Source of the DNA: Parapristionchus giblindavisi
Taxonomy: Eukaryota > Nematoda > Chromadorea > Rhabditida > Diplogasteridae
Direction of reading: 5' to 3'
NCBI GenBank assembly: GCA_943737045.1
Contig: CALSFV010000001.1
Coordinates: forward strand, 951,001 to 1,015,000
DNA length: 64,000 nt
In this document: piece by piece, positions 26,401-35,849 of the stretch
How the letters are laid out: the number at the start of each line of letters is the position of its first letter
How positions within the stretch are numbered: position 1 is the stretch's first letter
Notes under the pieces: generated by a model
The model's database searches: none
The model's input: the letters and a program-made list of their open reading frames with translations, nothing else
Told to the model about the DNA's origin: nothing
Translations under genes and position numbers: made by a program

Positions 26401-29036
26401 CTGCTATGGCGAGAGAGTATGGAAAAACGAGACAACGAGCAGAGAAAAGATAGAAATAGAGATATCGAGCTAGAGAGTGTGCAAAAGTGAGAGAGCGCAA
26501 CAGGTAAAAAGATAGATAGAGAGCGAGGTAGATAACGCGCGAGAGAGTACAGCAAAACGAGAGAGTGCAAAGGGGAAAAAGATAGGTAGAGAGCGAGATA
26601 CAGAATGATATAGGTGTAGAAAGCGAGAGCGAGAGAGTACCTAAAAATGAGAGAGTGTAACAGGGGCGGAAAAAGAGCAGTCATGTGTAGTATTTAATAG
26701 ACAAGAAGAGGTCGTTAGAACACGAAAGAGTGACTTAGTTTAAGAGAGATGAAGATGAAGAGGATTGGGAAGACAAAAGGACGATGTGTCACATAAATGC
26801 AACACGGAAAACACAAGATAGATGAAACTATACAATCGCTCACAAGGGAAGCACCAAACTATGCGGAAGAGATTCTGAAATCGGCCCATATCGGCAGGAA
26901 CGGGTGCTAACTAGTATGCCAGTGACAATTGACAATATGTAAATTTTGGAAACATAAGTTGACAACTGTAAGGAAGCGAATAACAAAGGCTTTGTGTGTT
27001 CTGATAAATTTCATTTTAATTGATCTATAATATTAAAAATTGAATTTACTATGAAATATGCTATTAAAAATTCCATCATCAATTAACAATTCCATGATTA
27101 ATTAAAATAATTAATGTATATTTAAAAAAAAATCCTTTTATCCGACTCACACTCGTTTAGGCATAATTGATAGAACTGCTTGGCCTTGTGAATTGCCGAA
27201 TTTGAGCTGACGGCCGTGTCGTTGAGTTCCCTTGCCTCTAACAATTCTGGAAATAAACTAGCTAAATGACTGTTATATTTTTTTCACTGTAACTTTCGTA
27301 TCAGGAAAATAAGCTGTGAAAACAAAAAGACTGTCAGAAAACTTTTTTTTACATTAAAAAAAAACAGAGAGTTTGTAAAACTAGGAGAGTTTTCCCTGAT
27401 TTTCTTTTCTTTTCGCCTCTTCTGAACAGTGCATTTTTGAAGAAAAAATCATCCAAAACTCATGTAAAAACCTTTCAGCGCGAATTCCAAATCTTGGCCT
27501 AAATTCTCGAAATTTGATACGGACGGAGCATCATCAGGAATGGGATGACCCTGGAATGATTTATCTTTGATCTTTGAACTATAGATTGATCTTTGATCTT
27601 TGATCTTTGATCTCCAAACCTTAATCCATTCGCCACAGGCGTACTCGTAGAAATCGTCACAAGGGTCCACTGAGGAGTTCATAGAAGAGAGAATCACGGA
27701 GGCTGTAATTGGGAAATGTGTTAGCATGCTAGCCAGCATGCTAGCTAATTTGTGTGTGTTCATGAGGTAGCTAAATGAATCAATTTCATCCGTGCAGCGT
27801 GCTAAAAAGGTATAAGTGTTTACTGTATCGACATGCGGACAGTGCTTGCTGACGAGTCAAAATGCTTGTAAGCTTCTTATCTGACAAAATGCTTGTAAGT
27901 TTCGTATCTGACAAAATGCGTGTAAGCTTCCTATCTGACAAAATGCTTGCAATCTGCCTATCTGACTGTACTGATTGGCTAGCCCCCCCCCCCTGTTTTC
28001 GTATTCGGCACGTTTCCTTAGAAGCTTGCCCCCCCCCCTCCTGCGATAATCCATCCCTCCGTAATGTAAACTACTCCAAGGAACGTAAATGGTTCAGTGT
28101 ACGCTATTTTTTCGTACGAGAACTAGATTAGGGTGTAAACAATAGAAATAACAATGACGATGAAGCTGAACGAAGTAATCCCAGGGCAGAACCCAGTATC
28201 TCCTCACGTTAGTTCAAAAAATGAAAATGGGAATAGCGGGGCAGCAGGGATGTTGATGGCGACTTTTCCAAAATCTGTGTTGCGCGGCTTGGTGTGCTTT
28301 CACAATCTCATAAGTCCCTTAGTCAGCGCGGCGGCGCACCTCAGACAGGTTTGGTAGCGCGGCGGAGAGTGCGACAGAGAGAATCATTGGATCCCATCGC
28401 GCACGCACATCCGCTCCAATGCACCCACCAAACCCGTCTGGCATCCGCCGCGCCCTTTTTATATTCAATCGTTCGGGATTTCATTGTTGCCCTGCTACCG
28501 AAGCAGTTATCGCTGGGAACCAAGGGCAGAACCAAATTCCGTTTTCACGGGATGATTTTTCCACATTTTCAAGTGAACAAGTTACGGTTTTTTTATATAA
28601 AAGCACACTGGAGCTAATTTGCAACTCTCCGTTCTGGCTCTCTCATGTTGTCTACGAGAGAGCGTTTCCAAAGCGGAGAGTGAAATTTGCTCGGGTTGTG
28701 CCTTAAAGGGAGTGTGACCTCTCTCAATGGTCTCTTCATTGCGCACACTATTTCTCTGCTCTATAACAACGAGAGGGCGTAGCGTGTTGAAGAGACCATT
28801 GACAAAAATGTCAGCTCCTTTAAGCAAATGTAAATAAAAGAATAATACTAATATTATTGTAATAATAATAATAATAATAATATAATAATAATATACAAAC
28901 CAGTGTGTATGCATCCTTGCGTCACACACAACTCCTCCTCTTTAGTCAGCTGAAGGTAGATCAGGGCAGCCGCCAATGCCAGGCAGACTAACGCTAGCAC
29001 AGCGACCAGAGCGCCGAGACCCCGCGCGGCGCCCAT
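14334..29036 (-). CDS. neprilysin-like M13 zinc metallopeptidase (23 exons)
   Basis: Type II membrane metalloendopeptidase of the neprilysin/ECE family, which cleaves extracellular peptides; 721 residues from the ATG at 29036. Exons (5' to 3'): 29036-28901, 27702-27620, 27550-27472, 27246-27151, 26144-26107, 26034-25954, 25901-25821, 25662-25574, 25174-25087, 24347-24210, 23908-23808, 23649-23543, 22684-22566, 22163-22065, 21637-21573, 21133-21017, 20962-20904, 20264-20145, 19999-19900, 19858-19763, 18481-18385, 18321-18245, 14433-14334. Every junction keeps phase. A single hydrophobic anchor covers residues ~7-30. Catalytic set: NAFY (515-518), HEITH (556-560), ENIAD (618-622) and C-terminal CRVW, all intact. 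[13 protein letters not shown] near the N-terminus is the family ectodomain start. Which C. elegans nep gene it matches cannot be told here. Confidence 0.93.
14785..14918. repeat. dispersed repeat shared with 47225-47372
   Basis: Blocks such as CCGATTCTAGTGATGCGATT and GCCATCTCATAAG recur in the same order at 47225-47372 with ~25% mismatch by eye. No terminal repeats noticed; class unknown. Confidence 0.5.
15103..15227. repeat. PalA palindromic element
   Basis: Full-length copy, CTTAAAGGCACACCCAGAGC to GGGTGTGTCCTTTAAG. A more degraded relative (TTAAAGGCGTACCCC) begins at ~14925. Confidence 0.8.
15692..15811. repeat. PalA palindromic element
   Basis: CTTAAAGGAATATCCGAGCG to GTGGTGCGCCTTTAAGG; strong CTCTCTCG/CGAGAGAG stem. 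Confidence 0.75.
16488..16598. repeat. PalA element, diverged copy
   Basis: CCAAGCTAATTTGAAACGCTC on one side, TTAAAATCAGGTTGGGGTGTC on the other; the terminal AAAGG is lost on the left. Confidence 0.6.
16697..16910 (+). repeat. PalF: 214-bp element with inverted ends, copy 1
   Basis: Starts GTCCGTATAAAATG and ends CATTTTATACGGTC-like (TATTTTATACGGTC), giving ~14-bp terminal inverted repeats. The interior is not palindromic (GCTACTGCTGCTAAACAGAG, TTGTGGCAGTGGTTGGCAAC). A nearly identical copy lies inverted at 23267-23479, also inside this gene. MITE of unknown superfamily. Confidence 0.75.
16925..17046. repeat. PalA element, diverged copy
   Basis: CTAAAGGCGCACCCGATC on the left, 15 bp after the PalF end; the right arm keeps CCAGAGCGGAAAAC but the end has decayed. 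Confidence 0.55.
18015..18218. repeat. two abutting PalA elements
   Basis: A truncated copy (18015-~18098) and a complete copy (~18095-18218) share one TGCCTTTAAAGGCACACC junction. Both end in TTAGCCTGGGGTTATGCC, a variant seen nowhere else in the window, so the pair probably arose by local duplication. Confidence 0.75.
18322..18384 (-). repeat. 63-nt intron of heptamers
   Basis: Peptidase intron 21. On the coding strand it starts GTTTGATCTTTGATC, ends in four TTTGATC units and uses TTTAAG as acceptor, chosen because it alone gives the conserved IWCG frame. Confidence 0.85.
18817..18926 (+). repeat. PalG ~115-bp element, copy 1
   Basis: CACAGCGTTCTCATGACTTT to GGACCAGAATACTGTG; short inverted ends (CACAG/CTGTG). 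Copies with >90% identity by eye lie at 25233-25352 (inverted) and 35166-35285, so the family moved recently. Confidence 0.75.
19178..19296. repeat. PalA palindromic element
   Basis: TAAAGACACACCCCTAGCAG to TCGGTTGTGTCTATAAG; within peptidase intron 20. Confidence 0.7.
19582..19753. repeat. PalA element with internal insertion, next to an exon
   Basis: The left end TTTAAAGGCATAG is separated from its arm by ~60 extra bases; the right end GGGTGTGCCTTTAA stops nine bases from the donor of peptidase exon 20 (exon ends 19763). The splice donor survives. Confidence 0.65.
19859..19899 (-). repeat. 41-nt intron made of heptamers
   Basis: Smallest intron noted: coding strand GTTAGATTAGTCTTTGATCC, then TTTGATC units, ending TTTGCAG. 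Confidence 0.85.
20315..20473 (+). repeat. SINE body fragment without tRNA head
   Basis: Shares TTTTCAAAAAGCGC, TTTGCCTGCGATAGCAAGCA and CAGTTTGTTCAC, in order, with the two headed SINEs. It is a 5'-truncated copy, as expected of retroposition, lying in peptidase intron 17. Confidence 0.65.
20963..21016 (-). repeat. 54-nt intron with heptamers in the opposite register
   Basis: On the coding strand the units read GATCAAA rather than TTTGATC, showing that the orientation of the repeat is not fixed relative to transcription. Confidence 0.7.
21660..21768. repeat. PalA palindromic element
   Basis: AAACTCTCCGCTCTGGTCA to GCTCGAAATTTGCCTTTA, beginning ~20 bases upstream of the acceptor of peptidase exon 15. 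Confidence 0.65.
22164..22565. other. peptidase intron 13: heptamers at both ends around a PalB
   Basis: On the coding strand the intron opens GTCTTTGATCTTTGAAC and closes TTGATCTTTGATCTCTCCAG. A PalB copy (22335-22455; GTTAGAGAACAGAGAAAT core) fills the middle. Confidence 0.75.
22335..22455. repeat. PalB palindromic element, copy 5
   Basis: TTTAAAGGGATCATAACCCC to GTTACGCTCCCTTTAA, same central orientation as copy 1. Confidence 0.8.
22919..23017. repeat. PalA palindromic element
   Basis: CCGAGCTAATTTCACTCTCC to CATGCGCCTTTAA, with left terminus missing. Peptidase intron 12. Confidence 0.7.
23267..23479 (-). repeat. PalF element, copy 2 (inverted)
   Basis: Reverse-complement match of 16697-16910 over its whole length (e.g. 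GTTGCCAACCACTGCCAC, GGAAAGGAGGAAAGAGTGGG). Insertions of opposite polarity in two introns of one gene. Confidence 0.75.
24982..25053 (+). tRNA. tRNA-Trp (anticodon CCA)
   Basis: 72-nt cloverleaf. The acceptor GACTGCT pairs with AGTGGTC (two G-T wobbles). D-arm GCGC/GCGC has loop AATGGTA; anticodon stem TTCGA/TCGAA encloses loop CTCCAGA with CCA at positions 34-36; T-arm GGGCG/CGCTC encloses TTCGATC; discriminator A. A pol III terminator-like TTTT follows at 25059. It lies antisense inside peptidase intron 9. All stems pair, so it is probably functional. The ORF across it is spurious. Confidence 0.93.
25233..25352 (-). repeat. PalG element, copy 2
   Basis: Inverted copy, CACAGTATTCTGGTCC to GAGAACGCTGTG, in peptidase intron 8, 15 bp from a PalA copy. 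Confidence 0.75.
25367..25480. repeat. PalA palindromic element
   Basis: CACACCACGAGCTAATTTG to GCTCGGGGTGTGCTTTTAAG. Confidence 0.7.
26035..26106 (-). repeat. 72-nt intron with GATCAAA units
   Basis: Peptidase intron 5: donor GTAAGTCACATC, then AAAGATC units in the minus-strand reading, acceptor GATTATAG. Confidence 0.7.
26340..26680. repeat. degenerate GAGA-rich repeat region
   Basis: Irregular repeats of GCGAGAGAGTACAGCAAAAC and AAAAAGATAGATAGAGAGCG in peptidase intron 4. Purine-rich on the + strand; the ORFs on both strands are low complexity. Confidence 0.6.
27551..27619 (-). repeat. 69-nt intron with heptamer units
   Basis: Peptidase intron 2. Plus-strand units read GATCTTT, i.e. antisense to the gene; donor GTTTGG, acceptor TTCCAG. 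Confidence 0.75.
28600..28708. repeat. PalA element joined to PalB
   Basis: AAGCACACTGGAGCTAATTT to GGGTTGTGCCTTAAAGG. Its last bases CTTAAAGG are also the first bases of the PalB at 28703, so the two families share one TTAAAGG junction. Confidence 0.75.
28703..28823. repeat. PalB palindromic element, copy 6
   Basis: TTAAAGGGAGTGTGACCTC to GTCAGCTCCTTTAAG, overlapping the PalA terminus. Confidence 0.75.
28853..28894. repeat. (TAA)n microsatellite
   Basis: About 14 imperfect AAT units just inside the donor of peptidase exon 1 (exon ends at 28901). Confidence 0.8.
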
Positions 29037-29167
29037 TCGACCGCACGCGGATGGACGCGGACCGGACGCGGCGACCGGATCGGACGATTTGACGGGCGCC
29101 GAAATGACGGACGCGGCGGACGCTGGCGGATCAGCGGACAAACGAGACAAAAGGGATGGGGCGGAGA
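29037..29167 (-). other. open frame upstream of the peptidase ATG
   Basis: In the same frame as the ATG at 29036 there are 43 more open codons, Ser/Pro/Ala-rich and hydrophilic, back to an acceptor-like CTCGTTCAG at 29168-29169. There is no ATG in them. M13 enzymes often have such a cytosolic tail, so an unseen upstream exon may supply the true start. Otherwise this is 5' UTR. Confidence 0.4.
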
Positions 29168-29350
29168 CTGAACGAGAGCGGAGCCAGAGTGGACACTATC
29201 CTGCAATTTATTGATTTTAAAAACATTTATTTAAGTTCAAAATAGAATCTGGACCATTATGAAAGTCAATGAAATCAGAGCGACACGCAATAAATATCAT
29301 AGGAATACAGATGCAGCACATAAACTTCAAAGATAAATGCTAATTTTGCA

Positions 29351-29589
29351 AGCAACACCCCGAGCTAATTTGCCTCTTCACTCTGGCGACGCTCTCTCGC
29401 TGGCTTTGAGAGCGAGAGAACATTGCCAGAGCGGAGTGAGTTTCAAATTCGCTCGAGGAGTCCCTTAAAGTGACACCCCAAGCTAATTTGAAACTCTCCG
29501 CTCTGGCCACACTCTCTCACTTTCTTTGTCTACGAGAGAACATTGCCAGAGCGGAGTGAGTTTCAAATTCGCTCGAGGAGTCCCTTAAA
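29351..29589. repeat. tandem pair of PalA elements with identical right halves
   Basis: Copies at 29351-29470 and 29466-29589 share a TTAAAGTGACACCCC junction. From GAGAACATTGCCAGAGCGG to the end the two are identical for ~55 bases, including the otherwise unseen GGAGTCCCTTAAA end, whereas their left halves differ. Gene conversion or recent unequal exchange fits. Confidence 0.8.
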
Positions 29590-29976
29590 AATAAGATGAA
29601 TCAAAATGACGACAGCAGACTTTGTACCAGCAAGAAGGAGGCTAATTAGTTTGGCTGTGAAATTTTGCGCATAATTGCGTGGGAGAAGGAGGCGTAGAAT
29701 GAATTTCAGACGACAAACAATAATATGAATAATTGAGCAAGTATAAACGAAGAACTGACAAATTTGTCTACGTTGTGTTTGTTTTTGGGCCTAGAAGGAG
29801 TAGACCCAGTTTTGGGAAAGTCTACGCACCGGTTGCACTCCACAGTACGGTTCCGCATTTGTACTACTGGTACGATAATGCATTTATGGCATTTATTTTT
29901 TTAAAGGGCATTTATTTTTTTGTTATACAAGAGAGTAAGGTAAAAGTGGAGAGTGCGAAATTAGATTCCATGGATC

Positions 29977-30068
29977 TTTAAAGGCACACCACAAGCTAAT
30001 TTTACTCTCCGCTCTGGCCACACTCTCTTGTAGACCAAGAGAACGAGAGAGCATTGCCTGAGCGACTT
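29977..30068. repeat. PalA element, right end truncated
   Basis: TTTAAAGGCACACCACAAGC to CATTGCCTGAGCG; the outer right arm is missing. Confidence 0.7.
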
Positions 30069-30383
30069 TAATGGACATCAGAATATAAACAAATTCTAAA
30101 AAAAAATGAGCCCCACCCATTTTCTCAATCACAATGGAAGTCTTTGACTCAAATCGATTAATCACACAAGTTCGTAAAACATGGACGCGGCCAGATGCTC
30201 AGAATCTATGACAAATAATCACATGAAGGCGAATCGCAGACGTGCGGAATTTGAGATAGCCTCGGACTCATTTAATATGATTTATGACGGGGTCAGATAT
30301 TCAAGGAGCCATTGTGATGACAGATATATAGAGAGCGTGGAGGAATGAGAAATGGCTGAAACGTGATAAATATTAGGCAATAA

Positions 30384-30505
30384 TTTAAAGGGAGCGTTAC
30401 CTCACTCAACGGTCTCTTCATTGCGCACACTATTTCTCTGTTCTCTAACAACGAGAGAGCGTAGAGCGTTGAAGAGACCGTTGACATAGGGCTCAGTCCC
30501 TTTAA
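30384..30505. repeat. PalB palindromic element, copy 7
   Basis: TTTAAAGGGAGCGTTACCTC to GGCTCAGTCCCTTTAAG. Confidence 0.8.
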
Positions 30506-30547
30506 GATGTCGAAATGAGAATTTCACAAGATAGAAGATAAGCTTTC

Positions 30548-30650
30548 CCTTTTGAAACTCTCCGTTCTGGTAACGCTCACTCGTAGACTGAGGAAGCGAG
30601 AGAGTTTGCCCAGAGCGGAAAGTAAAACCAGCACGCGGTGTGCGTCTAAA
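30548..30650. repeat. PalA element, diverged copy
   Basis: CCTTTTGAAACTCTCCGTTC to GCACGCGGTGTGCGTCTAAA. Confidence 0.6.
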
Positions 30651-31386
30651 ACAAAAATGTAGTCATTTAGCGCTCTGACTTGGGACCAGACAGAAGAAAA
30701 CATGATAGTTAAGAGCAAGCTATAGTCAGTCGCCCGGATTCGCTGAGTGCAGGTAAAAGATAGGTTGAGCAGTGGAAAATACGGCCATAAAATAAGACTA
30801 AAATATAATAAAATAGAGAGGGACTTAGGATTCCAGAGGAGAGTAGTGATTGTTAAAGAGTGACAAAAAGTTCGGACAATGGACGAAATGGCCTATCGTT
30901 TGTACGGGAAATGGAGAAAAAACATTCCTGTGTCAGTGCTAAATTAAGAATTTTTGCAGTAGAAATCATGCTTCTTCCTACAAAAATCCCCATATTTCAC
31001 CGATTGGCGATGGACATCCTTCAAAAAGACATACATCCCGATATGCTCGATAGAAGGAATCAATTATCATTCGAAATAGCGCTTGCGGCAAATTCTTTGC
31101 GGTGGAAATAGTGGATAGAAGTAGTGCATAAGCAGAACATTGATCTTTGATCTTTGTACGTTCGCATGGGGCCGGTTCCTTTAACAACATTGCAAGGGCA
31201 GATATCCGGGAAGGCAGAGAGGCTTATCGAATTTACTATGGGGAGTACGTTTAGCCGCAAAACATCGAGAGATTAATCAAATCAATCCTGTGAGATTGAG
31301 GAAGTGAAGAATGAAGTTGGACGGATATTTTATTTATTTATATTTATTTATTTTGTAGATAATGAAACATACTTTTAGTGTTTCGT

Positions 31387-31607
31387 TAAATGATTTTACT
31401 CTCCGCTCTGGCAACGCTCTCTAGTTGACAAAGAAAGCGAGAGAGTACTATCAGAGCGGAGAGTTCCAAATTAGCTCGGAGGTATCTTTACAGCGACACT
31501 CCAAGCTAATTTGAAACTCTCCGCTCTGGCCACACTCGCTCGCTTTCTTTGTCTACAAGAGACTACTGCCAATGCGGAGAGTGAAATTAGCTCGGTGGTA
31601 TCTTTAA
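31387..31607. repeat. two adjacent PalA elements beside FB1
   Basis: 31387-31490 and 31491-31607 are head-to-tail, both ending GGTATCTTTA, a shared variant. The right copy ends TCTTTAAG, and its TTAA is the left boundary of FB1, so the foldback element may have inserted at the end of a PalA. Confidence 0.75.
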
Positions 31608-33826
31608 GAGACCGGCTCGGTAAGACTCGAGCATGGTCCGGACATTCGCCAAGACTTTCGATCTGGGCCTCAATAGTTTCATCATAGACATATGCCGGGG
31701 GGAGACCGATGAAAGTTATAGTGAAAATGCCCTTAGGCTCAAACCCGGCTCAAATATGTTTCATAAAATAAAAAATTGAAAAATTCATATCTTTTCAATC
31801 GTGATATCTAGGACTTATATTTCTTTTTTGTGGTAAATAACATGCCATGAGCTCTTATAAACACAGCTGAACAATAATATCATATCGTTCTGAATCTGTT
31901 TTTTCGGGTTTGATTTTCGGATTTTTCCTCTTCTATCTTCGTTGAACAGATAGCGCAAGAAATTTCATAGTGCATATTGTAGCCCTGACGATTATGTACA
32001 TGGTGGTCATATTCCCTTGGCCAGCCAGCTTGTCTTAAGCCTCGAGAATTGCAACTGAATGTGAGATATGTGCAAATTGCAAAAATCGAAAATTAAATTT
32101 CTTGAAATTCGCAAGAGTAAGAGTTAGCTTTATTATGTCATTTTACTCGTAGCTATGTGCGCATATAGGAAAAATATACAAATAGACTCAGACTGCATTT
32201 TTAAAAAATTTAGAAAAATAATTATTTTATTTTTATTTTTTCAACTCCCACATTCAGTCGACCGTCAAGTCAAGTTGATTCATAGGGCGGATGGTGGCTG
32301 ATGCATGTGCGTTTGCGTTAACGACTACCATGTGAAGAATCGTCGTTTCGCAGATCTCGAATTAATTTTTTAAATTATCAAACTTGAATATTTATATGTT
32401 TCTTTCATATAAATCGGTTGGAAGGTGGCGTACGGCAACCAAAGCTGTACCATTTTTATCAGTAGGAGTGTACTGTACTTCACTACCGTAACCGTCGGGA
32501 ATCGCGAACAAATTTTTTTTCAGTCGACCCATGATTCTCAACCATGACCCGGGGTTCATGGTTGAGAATGGCTGAGGTCGAAAAATTCATGATGATCCCA
32601 GACCAAATACTATTTGGCATTATATCAACAATGGGCCAACTTTTATTTTTATGGATACCATAACTCGAATTACCGTAATCTAGCTACCGTATCCTGTAAT
32701 AATGTGGTGAAATTCTCGGAAAATTCAGGTGCGTGCATTACTAGTACGGTAATTCGAGCTCTGATATCCATAAATATAAAAGTTGGTCCACTGTTGATAT
32801 AATGCCAAATAGTATTTGGTCTGGGATCATCATGAATTTTTCGACCTCAGCCATTCTCAACCATGAACCCCGGGTCATGGTTGAAAATTAAGGGTCGACT
32901 GAAAAAAAGTTAGTTCGCGATTCCTGACGATTACGGTAGTTCAATACCGTATACTCCTACTGATAAAAATGGTACAGCTTTGGATGCAGTACGCTACCTT
33001 CTAACCGATTTATATGAAAGAAACATATAAATATTCAAGTTTGATAATTAAAAAAATAAATTCGAGATCTGCGAAACGACGATTCTTCATGTTGCAGTCG
33101 TTTCTGCAAACGCACATGCATCAGCCACCATCCGCCCTATGAATCAATTTGACTTGACGGTCGACTGAATGTGGGAGTTGAAAAAATAAAAATAAAATAA
33201 TTATTTTCTAAATTTTTTTTAAAATGTAGTCTGAGTCTATTTGTATATTTTTCCTATATGCTCACATAGCTACGAGTAAAATGACATAATAAAGCTAACT
33301 CTTACTCTTGCGAATTTCAAGAAATTTAATTTTCGATTTTTGCAATTTACACATATCTCACATACAGTTGCAAATCTCGAGGCTTAAGACAAGCTGGCTG
33401 GCCAAGGGAATATGGCCACCATGTACATAATCGTCAGGGCTACAATATGCATTATGAAATTTCTTGCGCTATCTGTTCAACTAGGATAGAAGAGGAAAAA
33501 TCCGAAAATCAAACACGAAAAACAGATTCAGAACGATATGATATTATTGTTCAGGAGTGTTTATAAGAGTGCGTGACATGTTATTCACCAATAAAAATAA
33601 ATAAAAGTCCTAGCTACCACGATTGAAAAGTTATGAATTTTTCAATTTTTTATTTTATGAAACATATGTGAGCCGGGTTTGAGCCCAAGGGCATTTTCAC
33701 TATAACTTTCATCGGTCTCCCCCCGGTATGTGTCAATGATGAAAGTATTGAGGCCCAGATCGAAAGTCTTGGCGAATGTCCGGCAGGGGGTCATAATGCT
33801 CGAGTCTTACCGAGCCGGTCTCTTAA
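31604..33826. mobile_element. FB1: 2.2-kb TTAA-bounded foldback element
   Basis: Two arms of ~1.05 kb are near-perfect reverse complements. Left end TTAAGAGACCGGCTCGGTAA, right end TTACCGAGCCGGTCTCTTAA. Matching pairs can be followed inwards, e.g. CATCGTCGTTTCGCAGATCT-type blocks, GTTGAGAATGGCTGAGGTCG and CCAAATACTATTTGGCATTA, to a ~100-bp centre near 32710. No transposase frame. It is a non-autonomous inverted-repeat transposon; the TTAA boundary would fit a piggyBac-like or other TTAA-specific transposase, which is not encoded here. Confidence 0.8.
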
Positions 33827-34140
33827 GTACAAAATGTTCGAGTGCAAGCGAATTATGTGAAATATCAAAATAAAATGTAAAAAATTTTAAAAAAATTAAA
33901 AAAAATTAATATGAGCAAAGGGGGATGAGAATGGATAAAGGTGATCACATCTTCAGCTACACTGAATGTATCTATCTAGCATGTTTAACAAGATTTAAGA
34001 AAATCGATTTTGAGATGTGATCAAATCTTTGAGAATTAAAACAAATTTTGGATTGAAAATAACAAGGCGTTACAAAATATAATCCAGAAGCTAGGTGAAA
34101 AAGAGAATCGAGGAAGTGGGATAGGCGATAGGCGATAAGC

Positions 34141-34218
34141 GAAAGGGAGAGGGAGACGGAGAGAGTGGGAGAGAGAGGGAGAGAGAGGGAGAGTGAGAGA
34201 GAGAGAGGGAGAGAGAGG

Positions 34219-34251
<33 letters not shown>

Positions 34252-34286
34252 GGAGAGAGAGGGAGAGATGGGGAGAGAGAGAGAGA

Positions 34287-34336
<50 letters not shown>
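34141..34336. repeat. (GA)n / GGGAGA simple repeat
   Basis: Nearly pure purine on the + strand, alternating GAGAGA and GGGAGA units. All ORFs over it are artefacts. Confidence 0.9.
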
Positions 34337-34515
34337 AAATCATCATCGACAACTCCAATATCATAAGTCATCAATCATAGAGATGATGAAGAGGTAGAGA
34401 GGAGGAGCAGAGATGTAATAATATGTAGGATCATCATCATCATCATCATTATTGAGAGCATATTTTAAAATTCTTTGTCTCGTGTGAGCATTTTTTTCAA
34501 AATTTAAAGATTTTC

Positions 34516-34613
34516 AAGGCACAATTTTTGGAATTTTCAACTCTGGCAAATCCCTCTCGCTTCTTTGTCGGCGAGAGAGTACTGCCAATGTGGAGTGTGA
34601 AATAGGCTTGGTC
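34516..34613. repeat. PalA element, strongly diverged copy
   Basis: AAGGCACAATTTTTGGAATT and CCAATGTGGAGTGTGAAAT with a CTCTCGCTTCTTTGTCGGCG core. Confidence 0.5.
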
Positions 34614-34727
34614 AGATGTGATAAACGAATTGAATTGTCAGAGATCGCTCGAAATATGTGGCAGCAATATGAAAAATGCAAATCCAATAGAGAGATGCGA
34701 TAACACTACGATATCGCTATCTTATGT

Positions 34728-34940
34728 GGTGTTAAAATCTTGTAAAAGTAGAAAAAAGTAGTGTTAATTTCTGATTGTAAAAGTAGTTGGAAAAGTAGTA
34801 TGCCTTCGTAATTGACAAACTTTTACAGCAAAAATCCCATTACGCTTGTGTTGGATTACTACTTTTCCAACTACTTTTACAATCAAAAAATGAACACTAC
34901 TTTTACACGTTTCCATCTACTTTTACAAGATTTTAACACC
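34728..34940. repeat. PalC: 213-bp inverted-repeat element
   Basis: GGTGTTAAAATCTTGTAAAA on the left is mirrored by TTTTACAAGATTTTAACACC on the right. Inside, AAAAGTAGTTGGAAAAGTAG pairs with its complement around a ~70-bp centre. Only one copy seen. Confidence 0.75.
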
Positions 34941-35165
34941 GCATTATTGTTATCGGGGGACTGACATCCACATACCCCCCTAATGCCATCTCCTGTCATG
35001 TATAATATGAGGAAAAAGAATAACAATAAGATAGTAAAACGATACTGAAATATGGTCTCTGTTGACTGAGGAATGGGTCGTCCTCGGGGCTTATTAATGG
35101 CCCGATCATTGCAGGAGATACGAGATGTATGAATATGGAAGAGGAGGACAGGAAATTGGGCCTTT

Positions 35166-35285
35166 CACAGCGTTCTCATGACTTTCAAAGCAAGAACGAC
35201 CGCTCAACATACAAACTCTCTCGAATACAATGGTCTCTCCTTTGTCTTGCTTTCGAAGAAAAATGGCTTGGACCAGAATACTGTG
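35166..35285 (+). repeat. PalG element, copy 3
   Basis: CACAGCGTTCTCATGACTTT to ACCAGAATACTGTG, almost identical to 18817-18926. Confidence 0.75.
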
Positions 35286-35849
35286 CTTTGGGCCTGGTTA
35301 GATTTCATTCATATCCTCTCTGTTCAAAAGCCTCTCAAGCCACAACTTATTAGAACTTTAAATGTGCGGACAGAGATGATGCGATGGTGAAACAACGATC
35401 TACCGGGGGAAAAAGGAAAAAAGAAATCAAATGAACATCGTCTTATGTGGTTTACGAAAAGAAAAGAAAAATAGGCGAGAGAGTGTGCGGAACGAGGAGA
35501 GTTTTCTCTGATTTTCTTTTCTTTTCGCAATTTTTCAATACGTTATACTGATGTAGCGCGGTCACAGCAGTGGAGTTCATGCCCATTGTTAGCGGTAGTG
35601 TGGAAAAATACATATTCTCGCATTCTGTAAACTCTGCTTCTCCCCTTCTTCTTCTTCTTTTGGGAGAGGGAGAGATCCAAAAAGGAGAGGGAGAGACCGC
35701 AAAAAGTATTAGGACTGATTGTGTTCTATTGTCTTTGTCAGTCAAGTTTAAGGATGGGAAGGGGGAAGAAGAAGAAGAAAAGGAAAAAAAGACGAAGAAC
35801 CACATTAAGAAGACGGAATTCATTGGATGATTAAGGGTCATTGGGGATG

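Noticed and set aside
28994..29206. 70-residue minus ORF rich in Pro/Arg
   Set aside because: Out-of-frame shadow of peptidase exon 1 and begins with a non-ATG codon.
33972..34380. Ser-Leu and Arg-Glu repeat ORFs
   Set aside because: GA/CT simple repeat read in different frames.
35178..35390. Small ORF repeated at 18817, 25221 and 35178 as a gene family
   Set aside because: The shared peptide comes from PalG element copies, in both orientations relative to genes; no start or splice context.
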